DNA from: Siphonodentalium dalli
Taxonomy: Eukaryota > Mollusca > Scaphopoda > Gadilida > Siphonodentaliidae
DNA length: 64,000 nt
Assembly (NCBI GenBank): GCA_032622095.1
Contig: CP136068.1
Coordinates: 52,264,443-52,328,442 of the forward strand
Direction: 5' to 3'
Shown here: in pieces, positions 1-11,010 of the stretch
Position numbering within the stretch: the first letter of the stretch is position 1
How the letters are laid out: each line of letters opens with the position of its first letter
The notes under the pieces: model-generated
Databases searched by the model: none
What the model saw: the letters and a program-made list of their open reading frames with translations, nothing else
Told to the model about the DNA's origin: nothing
Program-made: the position numbers and the translations under genes

Positions 1-367
1 TTTCTTTTCTGAAAAACAATTATGTTAATATGGCTACCCTTAATGTAGCCCAATTGCACTTGCACAGGGGGTATCCTTAGTCCAGGGCATGAAATATTGG
101 GGCGATCATAAAAGTTATGACAGGTCCACCCAAATTCCTATGGTGCTCCATTCACAGAAGTGAGCTCACCAGGCCGGGGTTATGAGGTTTATACCCAGGA
201 CCCTGTAAGCTACAGTACTTTAGAGGACATTTCCTCTATTTGTGCTCATTTTCTCAAACTTAGAACTTCTCTCTAAAGATACATGTACGTTTTGATACTT
301 TCATATACGGAAATTCTTTCTCAGACTCACGATGGACTGTTGTTTTGAAGACTTAGTCCAAACTCTG

Positions 368-373
368 TTTATT
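368..373 (-). terminator. candidate poly(A) signal AATAAA
   Basis: The hexamer is perfect on the - strand, about 400 bp beyond the candidate stop at 775-777. Such hexamers are frequent by chance in AT-rich DNA. Confidence 0.2.
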
Positions 374-538
374 CCCATTCACCCTATCAGTGTTGTAGTG
401 AACGGAAAATAGGTCCCCCACATTTTGATTTGTGTGAATGAGGGGCAAACGAAAAAACTTGATGCCCCAAATTTCGTTCCCTTTTTTAGCCGCATTGGGA
501 CAGTCTCACCTCTAGTTTAGCATATTATTTCAGGCTAT

Positions 539-669
539 CAGCCCTCGAAATTAGAAATGGAATAAAGAAATGCTGTACATAGAAAAAGCCAAAGAAGCGA
601 ATTCATGTATAATAATTCTTGCAATTCTAAAGCAATGCTGTGAGACAAATAAGCAAATTTCAATGGTTG
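539..669. mobile_element. short MITE, CAGCCCTCGAAA family
   Basis: CAGCCCTCGAAATTAG ... GCAATTCTAAAGCAATGCTG ... CAAATTTC. Copies at 6015-6135 and, inverted, about 29985-30081 share these blocks. Confidence 0.45.
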
Positions 670-774
670 TTATTACCTGTGGTATACATACACCGTTATG
701 ACAATTCCATTAAACCCTTGCAACAGAAGAGATTCTGGTATTCTTTGCAGGTGGACCATGCAATCCTCCTTACT

Positions 775-795
775 TCACAAAGTTCCCTCTGGCTT
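775..795 (-). CDS. candidate terminal coding exon of the same minus-strand gene
   Basis: An acceptor GTAAAGTTACAG on the - strand is followed by KPEGTL and a stop (TGA at 775-777), in phase with the exon at 6736-6885. The joined C-terminus would read AIQTDNKKPEGTL. A consensus AATAAA on the - strand (TTTATT at 368-373) lies about 400 bp downstream, compatible with a 3' UTR. The coding part is only six codons, so support comes from phase and order alone. Confidence 0.25.
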   Translation of the reverse strand, partial: KPEGTL

Positions 796-993
796 CTGTA
801 ACTTTACAATAGCTGTAAAAGAAACAATGTTTAAACATTGCATTGACAAATAATGCGAACTGTGCACTAATCCATCAACTTAATTACTTCCAAATTGAAT
901 TAATCCTAAATTTGGTAAATCTGGAAAGTTTAGAAGAAAAAAAACCGGGCTATTTTCGGCATTGGGGAAGAGGCTTCTATTCGACCCCTGGTG

Positions 994-1255
994 TTAACCC
1001 TTCCATGAATTGAGCTTCCTGAAATTTTGTGAAAACCCTGTGCCAATGCATTCTCATATATATGCGAGTCTCCCATAGGGAGCCTCACATATACATAAGA
1101 TTATACATTGGCCTAACAATATTTACCTTGACCTTGTATTAAGCCAGTGCATTCTATTATATTTGCGGGAGACTCGCATATACATGTATGAAAATGCACT
1201 GGCACAGGATCCTTAATGCTGCACCAGTGCAGCTCCCATCATGAACGAGTTGTTA
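994..1255 (-). mobile_element. piggyBac-like MITE, double-hairpin family
   Basis: TTAACCCTTCC and TTAAC-type ends enclose two hairpins made of CATTCTCTTATATATGCGAG and its inverse joined by CCTAACAATATTTACCTTGAC. Six copies occur in the window. Confidence 0.65.
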
Positions 1256-1317
1256 ACTGAGGATAATCCTCGGGTGTAATCAAAGAGCCTGATCTGCACC
1301 CACAACTCTTACCTGCA

Positions 1318-1427
1318 CAGCCCTCTTAATTCAGATTGTTTGGCTTTGGCAACCCATTGCTGTGACCCAGTTTGCTGCAGTAAATTACTTCGGCATTGCT
1401 GATTGATGGCGCCAATTATGAGGGTTG
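1318..1427. mobile_element. short MITE, CAGCCCTCTTAATT family
   Basis: CAGCCCTCTTAATTCAGATT ... CAATTATGAGGGTTG; a relative with the same ends and the shared CGGCATTGCTGATTG lies at 57939-58038. Confidence 0.5.
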
Positions 1428-1510
1428 TATGCGTGCTGGAACTACTGATCTGGGTTCAAAATAAAAAAGTGTCTTTCATGACTTCATGCACATTTAAGTT
1501 AGAGTGATAT

Positions 1511-1759
1511 TATCCCTTTCATGACAGGAGCTGAGCTTTTGTAGCATTAAAGATCATGTGGCAGTGCATTCTCTTATTATATGTGTGTCTCCCGTAGTGA
1601 GCCTCACATTTATAAGAGAATGCATTGGGTTAAAAGTTCAAGGGAAATATTGTTAGGCCAATGTATTCTCTTATATATGCGAGGCTTCCTATGGGAGACT
1701 CGCATATTGACATAGGTTTTTCGCAAAATTTCAAGAATCTCCAGTCATGAAAGGGTTAA
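1511..1759 (+). mobile_element. piggyBac-like MITE, double-hairpin family
   Basis: Left end ATCCCTTTCATGACAGGAGC lost its TTAA; right end CAGTCATGAAAGGGTTAA is intact. It sits inside the left arm of the foldback 1276-2518. Confidence 0.62.
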
Positions 1760-2518
1760 CCTGGGTTTGTGTGCATCAGTATGCTCTTGAAGGACAATTG
1801 AAAGTGTTTAAAATGTGTCACACAAATCTGGTAATACCGTCATTTTTATGCCACAGTGCTCAGTATTTTGCTAATTTCTAAATAAAATTCAAGTGATTAC
1901 TGTTGATCCACAGTCCTCATAAATGCCGTGGCAACATGTGGAATCTAACATACCACAGCATTAAATTTGCCATGGGGTATTTTTCCCAATTTCGAAGGCT
2001 GGATCGCAGTGAAGACGTCTAAATGAATAGATTGCGCATTTCAGTCAACAGAAGTTACATGTAGCTCAAATTTTATAACTGTATTTATGCACAATTGACA
2101 AAGTCTGCTCTGAGATACTGACAACTATTTACAAACACTTGTCACTCAAAATGAAGGTACATGTAACATTCACTTTTATGAAATGTTATTCGTAAAATAT
2201 TCAAGAAGAAATATTGGTTGGAATTGGCGGCAATTAGCTGGAATTTAATTATGAATGAACAAAATATTAAGTGGAGTTGATGAAAAATTGACATGTTGGG
2301 ATTTTGTGTGACACTTTTTATAAACTTCCAATTGTCGATATTAAAAGGGCATACCAGCGGCCAAATACTTGTGTTAATATCACTCCAACTGATGCACTGA
2401 GAATTGATGAATAAAAATACTCAAAGTCTTGACTCTTAAATTATGAGGTCGCCATCAACACAAATCTGTATTCAGCACCAAGATGAGAGTTGTGGGTGCA
2501 GATCAGGCTGCTTGATTA

Positions 2519-3249
2519 TGCAGCGAGATCCTTGGAAGAAAACAAGGTTTTTATGCCACTTTAACATGTGATGTTCACTGCCAACTATGAGTTATTTCAT
2601 ACTTTTTGCATGTAATTGAATGGAAACTGGTGTGCTATGACCGATAAACTGTAATACCGGCACTCAACATGTTAATTAGGTCTATATGTCACTTTAAATA
2701 GTCATCTTGGTTGGTCTTCATTCAATTCACTCATTGCCAAAAAAGCTAGCTATCCAATTCTTTAATAACAGTGTTTCATACTTATAAATCCATTCATGTT
2801 AATCCATGTGTCTCGGTTCAAGTATACTGTAAATGCTTGTTGTGGACCCATATTAGACAGATAGAAATATTGCCATCAATGTTCCCATGGGTATTATTTT
2901 CATTCATTGAGGCTCACTGTGGCATGCATTTTATGGCAGGGTGCAGTTAAGGTAATCCAATAGGTGAATGAATGTCTTGCCCTCAGCTAGGTATCCCAGC
3001 ATCTCATTCAATGTGGCCAGTTTAGTTTGCAGTATACTAGCTATTTTGTACTTAGCTTGGAGTCATTGAACTTTTGTAAATGGCTTCTGGAATTTCTCAA
3101 TGGTTTTTACATTGACAGCACACCCCAAGCTTGAAAATAAAGTGGTGTGTTATCTGATGGAGGGCTATGTTAATGTGAGTGTCTGGCCATCCAGCAAACC
3201 TGCACTGCACCATTAACGGCATTATACTTAGATTTATGTATATGGTAAT
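2519..3249. other. no gene seen
   Basis: AT-rich DNA without recognisable coding exons or repeat borders. Confidence 0.5.
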
Positions 3250-3746
3250 CAGGGCTCTAAATGTTTACCTGGCCACCTGTTGCTGACAGGTCACTGTATC
3301 TGGGTGACAAGTAGATTCTAATGCTACATGTAGATGTCACCTACATGTATAACAGGTGAACTGAATCTGATGACTTATGCCTGTTTGTGACCTATCTGAG
3401 TCTGAGTTTGATATTTCTTGAACAATTTGCTGGGATTTATGATTTATCTAGACTATCTATCATCCCTGAAATATTATATATGAGAAGGAATTAATTTGGT
3501 GAGGCTATCAACTATTATGGGGGGAAAACTGAAAATTTTAAACTTCAAAATTCAGAACGGTTGTAGTGCTAACAATATGGAATGATATAATATAATAATT
3601 TGATGTTTCCACTCCTCAAAGACATGGGTGTTATTATCCCACATAAAAGGGTCTGCGCAGGCAAAATTCTGATGTGACAGGTAGGAAATAATTCTACCTA
3701 CAGGTCCACCGTGACAAATAGAAATTTCAGAATATTTTGAGCCCTG
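3250..3746. mobile_element. non-autonomous hAT element (CAGGGCTC termini)
   Basis: Ends CAGGGCTCTAAAT and ATTTTGAGCCCTG are inverted, and the 8-bp flanks ATGGTAAT (3242-3249) and TTGGTAAT (3747-3754) differ at one base. An 8-bp target duplication with CAGGG ends is the hAT signature. No open frame remains inside. Confidence 0.75.
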
Positions 3747-4264
3747 TTGGTAATTTATATATATTTTTTAAATACAGGTTGGTGGTGGTTTTATTCTTGA
3801 AGCCATATTAAACCATTATGCCTGATACCATAATTACATACTGTTTATAATACCAGTATACAACATGGGCCCGTAATTAGGATGTGGGGACATAACATTT
3901 AGTAATCAGATGGATGGGGGGGGGGGGGTATTTCCGTGTGAATTTTTCAATTATTTGTGAAGATTTGTGTACAATGAATAATGATCCCTAATGTTTACCT
4001 ATTTATTACTCTGACCTCACAACTCATGATTTTTTTTAATCCCCCTACCCAACCCAACCCTCAACCTCACCCAAATATTCACAGGTTGTAGTGAAGGTAA
4101 TCCTACACATGTAGGTGAATAAATCACTTGTCCTCGGCTCTGTTTTCACAAAATGTATGATAAATACTGACTGAAGAATCAAAGTTAAAATTTTATGATT
4201 GAGGAACAACAATATCATTGAGAAAAAGAAATCATTGATCTTCCACCTTCTAGTTCCTGTACAA

Positions 4265-4413
4265 GTTACTGAAACCAACTAGTACACGTAACCAACTAGT
4301 AACTGAAACCAACTAGTACATGAAACCAACTAGTAACTGCAACCAACTAGTACATGAAACCAACTACCTGGAATAAACTAGTACCTGAAACTAACTTGTA
4401 CATGTACCTGTTA
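4265..4413. repeat. short tandem array
   Basis: GAAACCAACTAGTAC/ACTG units of about 16-17 bp repeated about eight times, degenerating at the right. Confidence 0.8.
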
Positions 4414-4849
4414 CTTGAAACAATAGGCAAGATTGGGAAAATTAAGATTTAACTATGGTAAGATATATAGCTGATTATTATTTCAGCTAATACCTAAAAC
4501 AGGAAAATTCCCTGATGTATTGTTAAATCCTGGCATTTTTCATGAATATTTGCGCCATTTATTTAATGATTTAGCGCATGTATATACCATGCATTGCTAT
4601 CAGGTCAACCAGGTACCAACTGCCTTGGGGCAAACTGAGAAAAAATATTCATTGATTGGTACAATGGCATGTGAAGTATGTGACCAATGCAGCCCTTTGT
4701 ATGAAGGTAGATGGTCTTTGTGGGTGGGATATGCCTCAGTGGTCAGTACACACCTCATCACATTCCTTTCTATACTTTCTGCATTTTATTGGTATATTTT
4801 ATTATTGCTATAGATTACTGCTACTAATTATTATATGCTGTTGCTGGGT

Positions 4850-5105
4850 AGACTGAGGTCTGTTCTATTAACCCATACTGGCCTGGACCTGGATGTGCTT
4901 GTAGGACTGGTCTGTCCAATTAACAGTTACACCGGGCTAATTAAACCATACTGGGCTGTGGTGGGCAGGACTGTCATCTGTTGAACTAACCCATACTGGC
5001 AATTTGGTAGATAGGACTGTGGTTTGTTCAATTAACATATACCAGGTTGTTCTGGGTAGGACTGTGTTCAATTTATAACCCTTACCCAGCTATTACTGGG
5101 TTGGA
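4850..5105. repeat. degenerate minisatellite
   Basis: Units of roughly 60 bp with CAATTAACCCATACTGG and GGTAGGACTG-like phrases, about four copies. Confidence 0.5.
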
Positions 5106-5106
5106 C

Positions 5107-5128
5107 TAGATAGATAGATAGATAGATA
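5107..5128. repeat. (TAGA)n microsatellite
   Basis: Five and a half TAGA units directly after the degenerate minisatellite. Confidence 0.9.
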
Positions 5129-6014
5129 ATTGTTTAATGGCTAAAAGATGCAAAATTTGCAGACATGAGCATAAGCATATATACAAAAGTGTAAACACAG
5201 AGTGTGACATTCATATAGAATAAATATAAAAAGTATAGATATATAAATATAACAAGAATGCAGCTTGACAGTTCTGTAGAGGGACAAGATAGTGAATAAA
5301 CCTAGCTTAGTAATGACTACTAAATAGATACTCATACCTGTATATATATATACAACATGAAAAATCAACCTGTGCTATCCCACCCTCCTCCCTCAACAGG
5401 ACTGTCATATTGCTTAAGAGATACTAGTAATAGAACCAACAGCTCTTCGCCACCTGCATATACACACTGCTGCCATATACAGACTGTTATCTGTCCAATT
5501 ACCCCCCCCCCCCCCCCCCCCAGAATACATGTTGGCTGCTGAGGGAACTTAGAATGGGATATTGTTGGTTTATTTGACTCATAGTAATATAGAGAATTGA
5601 GAATGGGATGTTGTCTGTTAAATTGTTAATTTAACCTAGAATTGGCCTATGGAGAGGATTTTTCATTGGATATGGTCTGTGAATTTAACTGAGAATAGAA
5701 TATATGGACAAAATTCAGAATGGTCTGCGAATTTAGACCATAAAAGGCATAATGGAAATAAATGTGAAAAGGATGTGTTTTGTGTACATTGTATATAAAC
5801 TCAGAATTCAATACTAGCAGAGTATACCAGTCATATTTCACAATGGAATATCATTCTATGAATTTATCGTAATGCGTAATGTGCTATGGACATTGAAAAT
5901 GGGATGTTACAGTTATATGTGATTTAACCCAGAATAGGTTATGAACCGCTTTGATTGATGATTAGATAGTCATACTGTACACTGGTGATCTCATACATGC
6001 TGATTGCTCATTTG

Positions 6015-6135
6015 CAGCCCTCGAAAATAGCTAGGACAAAAGGCAATGCTGTAGAAAAAGCTGCAGAAGCCAATATAGAATTTCATGCAATTCTAAAGCA
6101 ATGTTGTAGAAGAAACATGCCAATTTCAAGTGCTG
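6015..6135. mobile_element. short MITE, CAGCCCTCGAAA family
   Basis: CAGCCCTCGAAAATAGC ... GCAATTCTAAAGCAATGTTG ... CAATTTCAAGTGCTG. Confidence 0.45.
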
Positions 6136-6400
6136 CATATATATATATAGATATGTATTGCAATGGGTTAATAGTGATTTGGTCTTTAGATAAATCTAAC
6201 TCCTTGAAAATAGTGCATGACTATATCACTCACCCCTAATAATTAATATACCTTCATATCTACGGTATATGCATCTACTGTTCATGTGTGTAACCTACAG
6301 TAATGCCCTAAATAATTGACTCCTTAACTCCTTAAATAAAAATTATCTTATCCTACCATATCCTTTTAATGAATGACACAGTAATACATGCAGAACAGCA

Positions 6401-6530
6401 CAGGCCTTAAAATTTTCATAAAATTTAGCGAGTATTAAAATAGAGCATTTCTTTAGTGAATCAGCTGCTTTTAAGGGAACTACCGATATAAAGAATCATG
6501 ATTCTGATTCTCGTCAGATTTTAAGCCATG
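6401..6530. mobile_element. short MITE, CAGGCCTTAAAA family
   Basis: CAGGCCTTAAAATTTTC ... GATTCTGATTCTCG ... TTTTAAGCC. Relatives lie at 36258-36370 and, longer, at about 61973-62310. Confidence 0.45.
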
Positions 6531-6735
6531 AAACAATTGAGCCCAGATACCTACATGTAAATATGTATATGGCAGAATATGGTCTACAATTAGTGCTGTC
6601 TCTAAGAACAGAAAGAATCTTCATAAAACAAACAGTTACAATTAGCGCTTGAATTCCAAGCAAAAAAAATCAAAAATTCCACCAACTGCCGTTAATTGGT
6701 GAATTCAAATGAAATAAACATAGATATTTAAATAC

Positions 6736-6885
6736 CTTGTTGTCAGTTTGGATAGCTTCTCCTGAGGGGGTGGCATCCGCTAACGATCTCATCAGTTCAT
6801 CGTCTGTGTAAACGCAGCGCTTCTTTCTATCATCAACTCCTGTTTCTATGGCTCAAATCCATTCTTGGCAACCTCCTCGGCAATT
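6736..6885 (-). CDS. probable internal coding exon of an unidentified minus-strand gene (frame interrupted)
   Basis: On the - strand an acceptor CCTTGCAG precedes 6885 and a donor AAG|GTATTT follows 6736. The downstream two thirds read TGVDDRKKRCVYTDDELMRS then LADATPSGEAIQTDNK, charged and protein-like. The first third in another frame reads IAEEVAKNGFEP, also protein-like, but the two frames are offset, meeting a stop near GAGCCATAG. Either the real acceptor is the internal CCATAG, or there is a one-base indel, a sequencing error or a pseudogene. It ends in phase 0, as the terminal exon at 775-795 requires. I do not recognise the protein. Confidence 0.45.
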
Positions 6886-7180
6886 CTGCAAGGTCACCTG
6901 GGTGCAAATGATGGGGGGAATGTTAACATGTATATTAAGTTTTGTGAATCATCTAACAGGGGTTTATATATCACAACCTTTGATACTGAAAGAAAAACAC
7001 TTGAAGTGTTTATGAAGACCCCCTTGATTACAGAGTAGAGCAACCTAATTGCACTCTATTTGATGTTGCCAAGTTACAGTTGCATACTGTTTTCTGTTCC
7101 AGAAGTACTGTATACTATATTCCCTTATCCCTTCTGGAAGAGAAAACAATATGCTACATAAAATAGAGTGCAATTACATA

Positions 7181-7266
7181 TAAGTAATCGATCCCTTAAC
7201 CACATCAGAATTATGGGTAATTTTTCTGGATTTAGTAAGGGGTTGATTACTTAGGGCACTACTGTA
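7181..7266. mobile_element. short remnant of the palindromic Tc1/mariner-like MITE
   Basis: Only the outer parts of the arms remain (AAGTAATCGATCCCTTAACC ... TTGATTACTTAGGGCACTAC). It lies next to a duplicated stretch with CTTCTGGAAGAGAAAACAAT (about 7133-7151 and 7281-7299). Confidence 0.5.
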
Positions 7267-7395
7267 TATTCCATTATCCCTTCTGGAAGAGAAAACAATA
7301 TTATACCCATGATACTGTCTGAATATAAAGTGTGTATTTCACTATTATTGCTTGTAAAACTTTGTGACATCCCCAGATTCCCTTTATATCGACAA

Positions 7396-7425
7396 GGGGG
7401 TTCCCAGTAGCTCAGTCGGTAAGGT
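7396..7425 (+). other. possible tRNA-derived SINE head fragment
   Basis: GTTCCCAGTAGCTCAGTCGG carries a good polymerase III A box (TAGCTCAGTCGG), but no B box (GGTTCGAATCC-like) follows, and the sequence cannot fold as a tRNA. Confidence 0.3.
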
Positions 7426-7681
7426 GCATAAAACATTCATAGGGCGTCATTAGACATCAAGCAATGGCAAAGCTGGGTATATTCCTGATTTAATAGTTCT
7501 GATTTGTGATCGTGGTGGTAAATCACAATTTGTCAGTTGTTTACCGGTCATTGGTGGTTTCTACATGCGGTTGAGCTGATTAACCCTCTGCTGGTTATTT
7601 CCTCCAGTTAAAAAAACAGGCCGTATTATAGCTCTGAAATAATAATAAACACCAAGAAACTGACCTATCTTGTATCGATAC

Positions 7682-8551
7682 TAGGGTCCGGCGAATCGGC
7701 GATTTTGTTCGAATCGAATCTCGAATCGAATCAGACACGCGGATTTCACATCGAATCGAATCTCGAATCGAATCTTACTCCCCGTGGTAAATCAACAAGA
7801 ACTAGATTTATGTCGGCGATCCCGCTGCAGCGCGAGTGTCTCCCCATACCATCACCTGTGCGTGTTTGGCAGCTTGCCGTGTGGACCTGTGTCACAATAA
7901 AAAATGTTGAGAACGGCACATGAAAATATGACGAGATAAATCGTACTCTGTCGTACTTTTTTTTTCATCAGGGCCCAATTCTTTCTTCATCGTAAAGGTG
8001 GCTAGTGACAACTTTCTTTTTAGGGGCTCGCCCGCATCGCCGCTACTACTAGACGTGTTGCCGGTTAATTTTCGTTTTGAGTCTTTCTTTTCTTTTGCCC
8101 TTATGGTGGATTGCAGGATGACTGCGGCTAAGGTGTGCCCATAAGTGTGAGGTAGTGCCCGTTTTCTGAACTGATAGTACAGTCGTGCACGATTTGCACC
8201 TGAATTTGTCAACGCTGCATTCAAAATAACTTTTAATTTCCGCCATTATAACTTTGGATAAATAAAAAGTAGGGAAGGGCACAAGAGATGGATCGATGAT
8301 ATGGATATTTCGCCGCCACGACGACCCAAGAGCAATAATTTACTGAACGAAACAGGACCGCATCTCGTGCACCGACGGCGTTCGCAACGACATCTGCGTG
8401 CGTTTGTTTTAGAGCTTTTGTAGGACACGCTGTTCAACAAGTTCGCACATAATGAGGTTAATATGGTGATTCGAATCACACGATCGATTTCGAATCGAAT
8501 CAGTAAGACGATTTCGAATCGAATCGAATCTCGAAGCTTCGCCGGACCCTA
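7682..8551 (-). mobile_element. hAT element retaining a BED-finger-coding segment
   Basis: Inverted ends TAGGGTCCGGCGAA and TTCGCCGGACCCTA are flanked by a perfect 8-bp target duplication ATCGATAC (7674-7681, 8552-8559). Subterminal arrays of TCGAAT at both ends resemble transposase binding sites. The inside encodes a BED zinc finger on the - strand, annotated separately. At 870 bp it is far shorter than a full hAT (2.5-4 kb), so the catalytic part is deleted. Confidence 0.9.
7892..8250 (-). pseudogene. hAT transposase N-terminal fragment (BED zinc finger), frameshifted
   Basis: Reading from MAEIKSYF near 8248 on the - strand, FRCKSCTTVLS then GTTSHLWAHLSRSHP gives a Cys-x2-Cys...His-x5-His BED finger, the DNA-binding domain at the N-terminus of hAT transposases. 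This frame ends QHV-stop at 8049. A shifted frame continues with a plausible linker (EKKDSKRKLTGN, GEPLKRKLSLATF, DEKKSTTEYDLS) to 7892, so one frameshift separates the two. No RNase H-fold catalytic region or dimerisation domain is present. Confidence 0.7.
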
Positions 8552-9322
8552 ATCGATACATTTGTGATTCGCCCATCTACCTTAGGGTTTCTGTTTGGTA
8601 TTGGGGAGGGGACCCCCTATTGGCACTACATGTAGGTGGGGAGATATCTGTATCAACCAATTCATTTGTGAATATCTAACAGTATAAATGTATTAGGCCA
8701 ATACAAAAAAAAACGTTTCTGTTTCTGTTGCGGAAATTGGGCCGCCCTGAATTTTTTTCTTCTTTTTTTTCTACAATTACAAAACCTGGGAAATTTTGAT
8801 GTTGTGACATTAGCCTGGATATAATTTTTTTTTGAGTGTCTGACAAAATGACAAGACACCAAAGATTTGGCATCTGACATTTGAAAAGTGTGTCCGTCAT
8901 TTACCTGGTATCAATAAATAGCAGCAATTAGTTTTTTAGCCCATTCCAATGCACAAATTAGATTCATTGATGTACCATGTTATGAATTATGGTGTTTTAC
9001 ATAACTTTTAGCTGAAGCTCATATTATCATGTCATAATGTGACAGGGGTGCAAAGTCAGACAAGGCTGTCATTTACAGTATGTCTCTGCTGAATTCTTTT
9101 CCAGTTCAAAAATACTATTACATTATTAGTCCGCAGAAAAAATCCTACGCCGTGCTTCCCCCAAGTAAACACGAGCACATGTTTCAAAACGCGGCGATTT
9201 AAAAACTACCCGGTATAATTTTTTTCTGAATTTCTTCCGCTAAATCTCCAACTAACACCCTTAACTTGTGGAATATATTACACTTGTGCTGATTTAACTT
9301 GTGACATCTCCGTGTATCTTAC

Positions 9323-9500
9323 CGGTACGTCAAGCGAGAAAAACACGACGAAGTGTATTTCTTGGTTGGAGTTTTCCCCCAGTGGCAGCCATTTTTTCTG
9401 GGTTTTTCACGTTCTAAAAATAGAAAGTCGTAAATAGTGCGGACGTGAAGGCAGCGATAATTCGCGATCAATCATCAATCGCGGACAATTTAGGTTAGAG
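9323..9500 (-). promoter_or_regulatory. candidate minus-strand promoter/first exon with YY1-like element
   Basis: On the - strand AAAAATGGCTGCC (around 9387-9396) closely resembles the YY1 element AANATGGCGGC typical of TATA-less promoters. Its ATG (9392-9390) opens a 20-codon frame starting MAATGGKLQPRN and ending at 9330-9332. A strong donor CCG|GTAAGA follows at 9322. The block 9130-9750 is noticeably CpG-rich compared with neighbouring sequence. It could be the 5' end of the gene whose exons are proposed at 6736-6885 and 775-795. The short frame may be a uORF, or the exon may be non-coding. Confidence 0.3.
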
Positions 9501-9785
9501 GTTGCATTAAAATTACATTTATAGGTCCTGTATACAGAACAGATCATTAACATGTTTTCGGTAAAACGCGTTGTATTGGTGGGGGGATTTGATATTTAGT
9601 GCACAGTAGTGGTAATTGAATGTCTTTGCCGCGGATAATACATCTACTTGTTGTTTTCCCCTTAATTATATATTTTTTGTGAAGATAATGGGCGCCGGAC
9701 AAACTGACGGACGATAATAAGGCGGCGCCGGTCATCAGTGTATTTGGCTCAGTCAATGACCGTGTCCGACCTCTTATATCCAGGC

Positions 9786-11010
9786 TTGGGAGGGAAGTTT
9801 ATAACATTGAAAAAGCAGCGCAGGCAGGGTTGGCGTTGGACCCAAATTTTATCTTGCCAAAATTTTTGCCAAATGAGATTTTTTTTTGCCAAATTTCAAA
9901 ATGATTTGCCAAATTTATTTGAGGGTATATAATTCGGGAAATTGAAGAAAGTTCTAATCTTTTTATTGTTATATAATGTAAAACCTAACCACATACTAGT
10001 ACACAGGTAAAATGAGCCAGTGAAGCAATCTAGTATTATTAATATATATCAGAGTAGCAATAAATATCTAAGTGACACCAGAAATTACATTGAATGTCGC
10101 TAAGACAGTTATCAAATTTAAAGTATCTGCAGACATAATATTTCGTCCTGTGTCTCAGTTTTCAACAAAACCGAACCACCAATTAATCCCTCGCTCGCCA
10201 TTCACATTCAACTGATTAACCTATTGTCTTATAATCGCTGGTCACAACACACGGACATCATATATATGCGGCGTACAGTATCGACAGTAATGTGCATACA
10301 AAGGGGATTAACTGTAAAAACAATTTTATAATTACCTTTTGCGGTTGATTAACAGTTTGATATATACAGAAATGTATTACTGTTTGGTGAAAACTAAAGA
10401 CTGATCGCTGGGTTGATAGATTTGTTGATCGGGTTTCATTGTCGGCACGTGTAACGGATAATCCACCGTCGATGGTGTTTTATCACTAGATAGTTCACAT
10501 CACATAATTTAAAATCCACTTGCCAAATTTTTTTTTTGCCAAATGAAAATATGTTTTGCCATTGGCAAATTTGGCAAGTGGCAGCGCGAACCCTGAGCGC
10601 AGGTAATATATTTCTTAGTTAAAACCTGTTCCTTTAATACTGTATTTCACTGTATGTGAAGGTACTGACTCCCAAGTTGACTCCCAACTCAAAATTGTAC
10701 AATTGAAGTGAATTTGAGCAATTTTGCTTTGCCTCACTTACAATAATGGAATCTCCTAGGTAATTGATCTCCGGGTAACTAATTCAATGGTTATTGCGTT
10801 ACCACAAAAAAACATGCAAACTCGAGCTGGGACCATGCACCCCTACTGTGAAGAAGATTATTGAGGAACAAGTATTAAAACATAATTATATTCCGTGCCT
10901 TGTTTGTTCAATGTTATAAAGTTCTCTGTCATAATTAATTGGTCAGAACATCAAAAAGTTCACAGGTGAATTATGATCTCTATGCATGCCCATAGCTGTC
11001 TGAAGAGAAA
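9786..11010. repeat. copy of the 16470-17015 repeat, interrupted by a hAT element
   Basis: GGGAAGTTTATAACATTG before 9825 and CTCCTAGGTAATTGATCTCC, AGATTATTGAGGAACAAGTA and CAGAACATCAAAAAGTTCAC after 10595 follow the order in the other copy. The left inverted end is not recognisable here. Confidence 0.55.
9825..10595. mobile_element. non-autonomous hAT element inserted in an older repeat
   Basis: Ends CAGGGTTGGCG and CGCGAACCCTG, with subterminal TTGCCAAAT repeats, are flanked by a perfect 8-bp duplication AGCGCAGG (9817-9824, 10596-10603). A related copy of the host repeat near 16588 lacks the insertion. Confidence 0.88.

Larger units (their letters stand above)
1276..2518. repeat. large imperfect foldback
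   Basis: CCTGATCTGCACCCACAACT (1288-1307) pairs with AGTTGTGGGTGCAGATCAGG near 2488-2507. Further inward TTAGAGTGATATTA pairs with TAATATCACTCCAA, and GTGTCACACAAAT pairs with ATTTTGTGTGACAC. The left arm is interrupted by the MITE 1511-1759. Confidence 0.6.
4414..6014. other. no gene seen
   Basis: Apart from the minisatellite, TAGA microsatellite and C run, 5540-5960 contains degenerate GAATGGGAT.TTGT-like phrases suggestive of another eroded tandem array. Confidence 0.4.

Noticed and set aside
7396-7470. tRNA gene
   Set aside because: An A-box-like sequence is present, but no B box or cloverleaf can be drawn.
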